Shown in pieces: positions 15,040 through 17,770 of a DNA stretch of 17,770 nucleotides. Within the stretch, counting starts at the first letter, position 1; each line of letters begins with the position of its first letter. Source of the DNA: Candidatus Aegiribacteria sp. (GTDB lineage: Bacteria; Fermentibacterota; Fermentibacteria; Fermentibacterales; Fermentibacteraceae); NCBI GenBank assembly GCA_021107345.1, contig JAIOSX010000109.1:1-17770 (forward strand), read 5' to 3'. Under the pieces are notes generated by a model. That model was not told the DNA's origin, searched no databases, and worked only from the letters and a program-made list of their open reading frames with translations. A program made the translations under genes and the position numbers.

Positions 15040-15606
15040 ATGGATTTTTTTACCGGATCTGTTGCGATGGCTTTTGCAGGACTGCTGCTGGGGATAGTGA
15101 TCTGCCTCATGGGGTGGAAAGTGATCGGTTTCATACTTGTCATCTTTGGTTTCACAATAAGCTTCACATGGGGTGGTAAGCCACTGGCAGATCTACTCAA
15201 TACACAGGCTTCATGGGTTCCCTGGGTCGCTGGAGCTGCTGGTTCCGTCATTGCGCTCGTCGCATGGAAAATCTCTATGTTCTTTGTAGGTACCATTATA
15301 GGCCTTGTCTTGATGAGAGGTATCTTTCCTGAGCTTGTTAAACTTGCCCAGATCGGAATTGCTCTTACAGCAGGTGTCCTCATTCAGGTCTTCAAGAAAC
15401 CCCTCATATCTTTCTTCACCGCCTTCGCCGGTGCGTTCATGACAGGAAAGATGCTTTCCTTTCTTGCTGTAGATCTGGGAGTGATTAGAACTGTGACCTT
15501 TTTCGACAGGAGTTCCGAAGGACTTCCGAAAGCAATTATTTTCGTCACCACCATCATCATGACTGTGATCGGTTACCTTTTCCAGACCCGGAAACTGATC
15601 ACCTGA
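15040..15606 (+). CDS. Polytopic membrane protein, DUF4203/TMEM198-like
   Basis: I take the ATG at 15040, which has AAGGA 5 nt upstream; a TTG at 15025 extends the frame by five codons without a ribosome site. The 188-residue product is almost entirely membrane: about six or seven helices, glycine- and phenylalanine-rich (SVAMAFAGLLLGIVICLMGW, VIGFILVIFGFTISFTWGG, FFVGTIIGLVLMRGIF, GIALTAGVLIQVF, and a last helix IIFVTTIIMTVIGYLFQT). The repeating G..(L/I)G.......G arrangement is like DUF4203 proteins, whose role is not established. It has no charged pores or catalytic motifs that I can name. It lies between rsmB and the membrane-anchored ATPase, and in the segment bracketed by the rsmB 3'-end copies. 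Confidence 0.65.
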   Translation: MDFFTGSVAMAFAGLLLGIVICLMGWKVIGFILVIFGFTISFTWGGKPLADLLNTQASWVPWVAGAAGSVIALVAWKISMFFVGTIIGLVLMRGIFPELVKLAQIGIALTAGVLIQVFKKPLISFFTAFAGAFMTGKMLSFLAVDLGVIRTVTFFDRSSEGLPKAIIFVTTIIMTVIGYLFQTRKLIT

Positions 15607-15647
15607 ACCGAGCTATACTCTATCAGCGCGTCTTTGTTTATCAGGTG
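15599..15647 (+). repeat. Inverted repeat spanning the end of the DUF4203-like gene
   Basis: TCACCTGA (15599-15606, including the stop codon) pairs with TCAGGTGA (15640-15647) across a 33-nt loop. It could fold in the mRNA 3' end. There is no T-run, so an intrinsic terminator is not supported. Confidence 0.25.
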
Positions 15648-15721
15648 AATACCGGGCACTAAAACCTTTGGAAATTCCCGGATCATCACCCGGACAAATG
15701 GAACTTCGTGCTACGGCAAAG

Positions 15722-15751
15722 TTGACCCACCTGTGAATTCTGCAGTATTAT
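15722..15751 (+). promoter_or_regulatory. Good sigma-70 type promoter for the GspE-like gene
   Basis: TTGACC (15722-15727), 18-nt spacer, TATTAT (15746-15751): each box matches the consensus at five of six positions. It ends 28 nt before the ATG at 15780, giving a short leader with AAAGGAG as ribosome site. It suggests the ATPase gene is expressed independently of the rsmB run. Confidence 0.6.
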
Positions 15752-15779
15752 CAATAAACTGATTATAAAGGAGCGAGAA

Positions 15780-17312
15780 ATGAATATACGCGTTCCCCAT
15801 CAAACGGGGCATATATATGCGATCACTAGGTTGGTGTGTGCTGCTGCGTCAGTTCTAATTCTTTCTATTCTTTCCGGAGTTAACGGACCCGGCCAGTTTC
15901 TCAGGCAGATGCAAGCCGGGGTATCGATGGAAAACCCGCCACTTTCCCTGGTTTACTGGATGCTGCTTTTCCTTGCTCTTTATAGTATTCTGATTAAATC
16001 CGTCAAATCGCTATGGCGGAGTCTGGAAACGAAACCGGAAAACGTAGCCTCCATCAAGAGCAGCGATCTGAGAATAAGCAAAGTAAAAAATATTTCTGGA
16101 ATTCCCCGTTTTCAGAATGACTTTGAAAGGGTCCTACAATCTTCCTGTTACAATGCTGTGGACATAGTTAATACTATCCTGAGCATAGGTTTCTCTCTTA
16201 ATGCAAGCGATATACATATCAATCCCGACTCGGAGAAGGTAGAAGTTAACTTGAGGATAGACGGCAATCTCTATTCCCTGGGAAAAATCGATAAGAGGAT
16301 GTACTCCAATTTAGTCAGAAGAATTAAGGTACTCTCAGGGCTTTCCATCTTCAAACAGAGAGTACCACAAGACGGACAACTCAATATCGAAGACATCACC
16401 TATGCCGTTAGAGTCTCCGTTTTCCCAACGGTAAACGGAGAAAGAATAGCCCTCAGGCTCTCCAGTACACATTCGAGGATAATGGACCTGGAAAACATTG
16501 GTATACCTGAGATTATGCATCTCGACTACAAGGCTCTTCTTAACAGAAATCAGGGAATGATAGTCATTACCGGACCAACTGGAAGCGGAAAGACCACCAC
16601 ACTGCATTCAAGCCTTCTTTACATACAGAAGCAGCGCAGTAACAATGTTAACATAGTCACTCTTGAGGATCCAATCGAGACCAGATTTTCAGGACTTCAG
16701 CAGACACAGGTAGAGCAGGATACCGGGCTGACATTCTCAGCTGGACTCAGATCGGTTCTCAGGCAGGACCCTGATGTAATAATGCTGGGTGAGATACGCG
16801 ATGAGGAAACGGCAACAATAGCGGTAAGGGCCGCCATGACCGGTCATCTGCTTCTGACAACGGTTCACGCAAACAGCACTTCAGGAGTTTTCAACAAGCT
16901 TTCTCAGATTGGCATAACCCCGGTACAGCTATCATCCACAGTACGTGCCGTAATCTCCCAGCGGCTGTGCCGCCAGCTTTGTCAGGGCTGCAGAAAACAG
17001 GTACAACTCACCGAATCCCATGTACGTCAACTGAAACTTCTCGGTGTGAATGAGCTTCCAGAGGGGCCGTTTTACGAATCAGAGGGGTGTGGTGAATGTC
17101 TCGGTCGGGGCTTCACAGGTAGAGTAGCACTGTTTGAGATGCTTCTGGTAACCGAACACCTGCGAGACTTCATCGCCAGAGGAGTACCCGCTCATGTCCT
17201 CAGCAAAGAAGCAAAAATGGCAGGGATGCCTTCTCTTCTTGATCACGGGCTTCAGTTGGCAAGGGTGGGTAGGATATCTCTGATGGAAATAACCAGAGTA
17301 GTGTCAGACTGA
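15780..17312 (+). CDS. GspE/PilB-family secretion ATPase with two N-terminal transmembrane helices
   Basis: 510 residues. From about 115 on it is a standard type II secretion/type IV pilus assembly ATPase: N2 domain (LNASDIHINPDSEKVEVNLR, FKQRVPQDGQ), Walker A GPTGSGKTTTLHSS (264), Asp box VTLEDPIETRF (about 293), Walker B VIMLGEIRDEETA (about 333) and His box TGHLLLTTVHANS (about 353). The C-terminal metal site has CRQLCQGC (about 396) and CGECLGRGFTGR (about 437). In place of the usual N1/MshEN domain it has two hydrophobic helices, about 15-34 (ITRLVCAAASVLILSILSGV) and 55-72 (LSLVYWMLLFLALYSILI). So it should be tethered to the inner membrane by itself. No platform protein, pilin or secretin gene is intact nearby. 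It has its own promoter. The ATPase call is secure; the machine it drives is unknown. Confidence 0.9.
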   Translation: MNIRVPHQTGHIYAITRLVCAAASVLILSILSGVNGPGQFLRQMQAGVSMENPPLSLVYWMLLFLALYSILIKSVKSLWRSLETKPENVASIKSSDLRISKVKNISGIPRFQNDFERVLQSSCYNAVDIVNTILSIGFSLNASDIHINPDSEKVEVNLRIDGNLYSLGKIDKRMYSNLVRRIKVLSGLSIFKQRVPQDGQLNIEDITYAVRVSVFPTVNGERIALRLSSTHSRIMDLENIGIPEIMHLDYKALLNRNQGMIVITGPTGSGKTTTLHSSLLYIQKQRSNNVNIVTLEDPIETRFSGLQQTQVEQDTGLTFSAGLRSVLRQDPDVIMLGEIRDEETATIAVRAAMTGHLLLTTVHANSTSGVFNKLSQIGITPVQLSSTVRAVISQRLCRQLCQGCRKQVQLTESHVRQLKLLGVNELPEGPFYESEGCGECLGRGFTGRVALFEMLLVTEHLRDFIARGVPAHVLSKEAKMAGMPSLLDHGLQLARVGRISLMEITRVVSD

Positions 17313-17342
17313 CCCCCCTCCACTGAACCTCAAACATCTTAA

Positions 17343-17501
17343 TCACTGAGAGTATCTCAGGTCCCGACAGAGATCCCTGAATCAGTCTGCGAATCCCGCG
17401 TTTCATATGGAAAGACGAGTGGTTTTCCCGTTACAACCGGTGGTCAAGCTTATTATACAGCAGCTGCTGCCAACATAGACAATGACTGGAAGCGGAGATA
17501 A
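17343..17501 (+). pseudogene. Possible remnant of a pilin-like C-terminus
   Basis: The frame is open for 52 codons from after a TAA to the TAA at 17499. It has no start codon and no N-terminal helix. Its end reads YGKTSGFPVTTGGQAYYTAA then AANIDNDWKRR. The Y(T)AAA..DID.D.W pattern resembles the C-terminal end of type IV pilin-like proteins, which often finish A...DLDGDG....W. Its position right after a pilus-type ATPase makes a decayed pilin plausible, but the match is short. Confidence 0.25.
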
Positions 17502-17579
17502 TAGTAACAACAATAGTCAGTTTAATAAATTGAGACGAGGGAGACTCCTTCCTGTAGAACGTATGCGACTTGGAGGGGA

Positions 17580-17702
17580 ATGAGCATCCTGCTGGAAACT
17601 ATATCATCCGAGGAACATCTGCCGGTAGGGATGATTATGCGTCAGTTGCGAAGCTGTGATTACAATGCTATCATTAATAGTGTATTTCCTGTATCCAATT
17701 GA
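17580..17702 (+). CDS. Small ORF of doubtful reality (40 codons)
   Basis: ATG at 17580 preceded by GGAGGGG with very short spacing; product begins MSILLETISSEEHLPVGMIM and ends NSVFPVSN. It matches no family I know. Its stop falls at the junction where the rsmB-like sequence begins, so it may simply be sequence left around a breakpoint. Listed for completeness only. Confidence 0.2.
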   Translation: MSILLETISSEEHLPVGMIMRQLRSCDYNAIINSVFPVSN

Positions 17703-17770
17703 AAGGAACAGGGAATATTTCCACCGGATCTGTCTTCCCGGACTTGGTGGGCTTGTCAGGGACGGCATGA
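17698..17770 (+). pseudogene. Diverged second copy of the rsmB 3' region, cut by the window edge
   Basis: 17698-17770 aligns without gaps to 14729-14801 inside rsmB at about 58 of 73 positions. The reading frame is kept: IERNREYFHRICLPG...LVRDGM here versus FERSRDCFHRISIPG...LVRDGM in rsmB, 15 of 24 residues identical. Four of the differing codons are synonymous. Upstream of 17698 the similarity to rsmB ends abruptly and the methyltransferase motifs are absent. It is therefore a 3' fragment unless something unusual lies beyond the edge. The last 20 bases are identical between the copies. Confidence 0.65.

Larger units (their letters stand above)
17313..17770 (+). other. Gene-poor, degenerate right end (458 nt)
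   Basis: There is no intact gene. From left to right it holds a small perfect hairpin CTGAGA-GTA-TCTCAG (17346-17360) without a T-run, a pilin-like open stretch ending at 17501, several stops in all plus frames (17499-17520), a 40-codon ORF (17580-17702), and a diverged copy of the rsmB 3' region (17698 to the edge). The pattern is that of decaying sequence around a recombination junction. Confidence 0.5.

Noticed and set aside
14943..15383. 146-codon minus-strand frame
   Set aside because: Antisense to the DUF4203-like gene, with no start signal or family pattern.
17346..17360. Hairpin after the GspE-like gene as an intrinsic terminator
   Set aside because: A perfect 6-bp stem but no following T-run; only listed as a hairpin.
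1..17770. CRISPR array, tRNA/rRNA genes, insertion sequences, integrases
   Set aside because: No regular short repeats, no cloverleaf-like conserved TTCGA context in a plausible gap, and no transposase or recombinase motifs were seen in any gene.

Overview
The window looks like chromosome of an uncultured, diderm (LPS-type) bacterium with mid-range GC. The evidence is a gene set for outer-membrane and LPS work (lptD, split hldE/rfaE heptose genes, a SurA/PrsA-type foldase), a membrane pyrophosphatase, stand-alone RpoZ and RsmB, and a GspE/PilB-like ATPase. Bipartite RfaE1/RfaE2, a DUF3467 protein and periplasmic lipoproteins fused to TPRs fit FCB-group or related candidate phyla. That placement is an inference from gene content, not a phylogenetic result.

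Left half (1-9700) is transcribed on the minus strand. In reading order: a DUF3467 protein (9700-9398), a YbbR-like protein (9339-8650), an unrecognised membrane-anchored protein with paired cysteines (8556-7165), RNA polymerase omega (7034-6819), a PPIase-TPR lipoprotein (6779-5535) and a strong intrinsic terminator (5516-5487). After the terminator come a TPR + periplasmic-binding-fold lipoprotein starting at a TTG codon (5413), a ROK sugar kinase coupled to it by a 1-nt overlap, a four-helix membrane protein, a frameshifted small lipoprotein, a short remnant copy of the ROK 3' end, and a partial lptD running off the left edge.

Right half (9754-17312) is on the plus strand. It holds rfaE1 (heptose-7-phosphate kinase) and rfaE2 (heptose-1-phosphate adenylyltransferase), overlapping in different frames; then hppA, an Nfu-type Fe-S scaffold and rsmB in a tight run; then a polytopic DUF4203-like protein and, behind its own promoter, a GspE-like ATPase with two N-terminal membrane helices. 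From 17313 to the right edge there is no intact gene: a degenerate pilin-like reading frame, a 40-codon ORF, and a diverged copy of the rsmB 3' region.

The most interesting structure is a repeated arrangement. Twice in this window a complete gene (ROK kinase; rsmB) is followed by accessory genes for membrane or secretion-type proteins and then by a diverged same-orientation copy of that gene's own 3' end (74% over 81 nt; about 79% over 73 nt). This is the scar expected when foreign DNA recombines into the 3' end of a gene and brings its own 3' end. A second theme is unusual translation starts: rfaE2 has no ATG/GTG/TTG upstream of its active site but has an ATT behind a near-perfect Shine-Dalgarno inside rfaE1, and rsmB seems to need a non-canonical ACG start overlapping the nfu stop.
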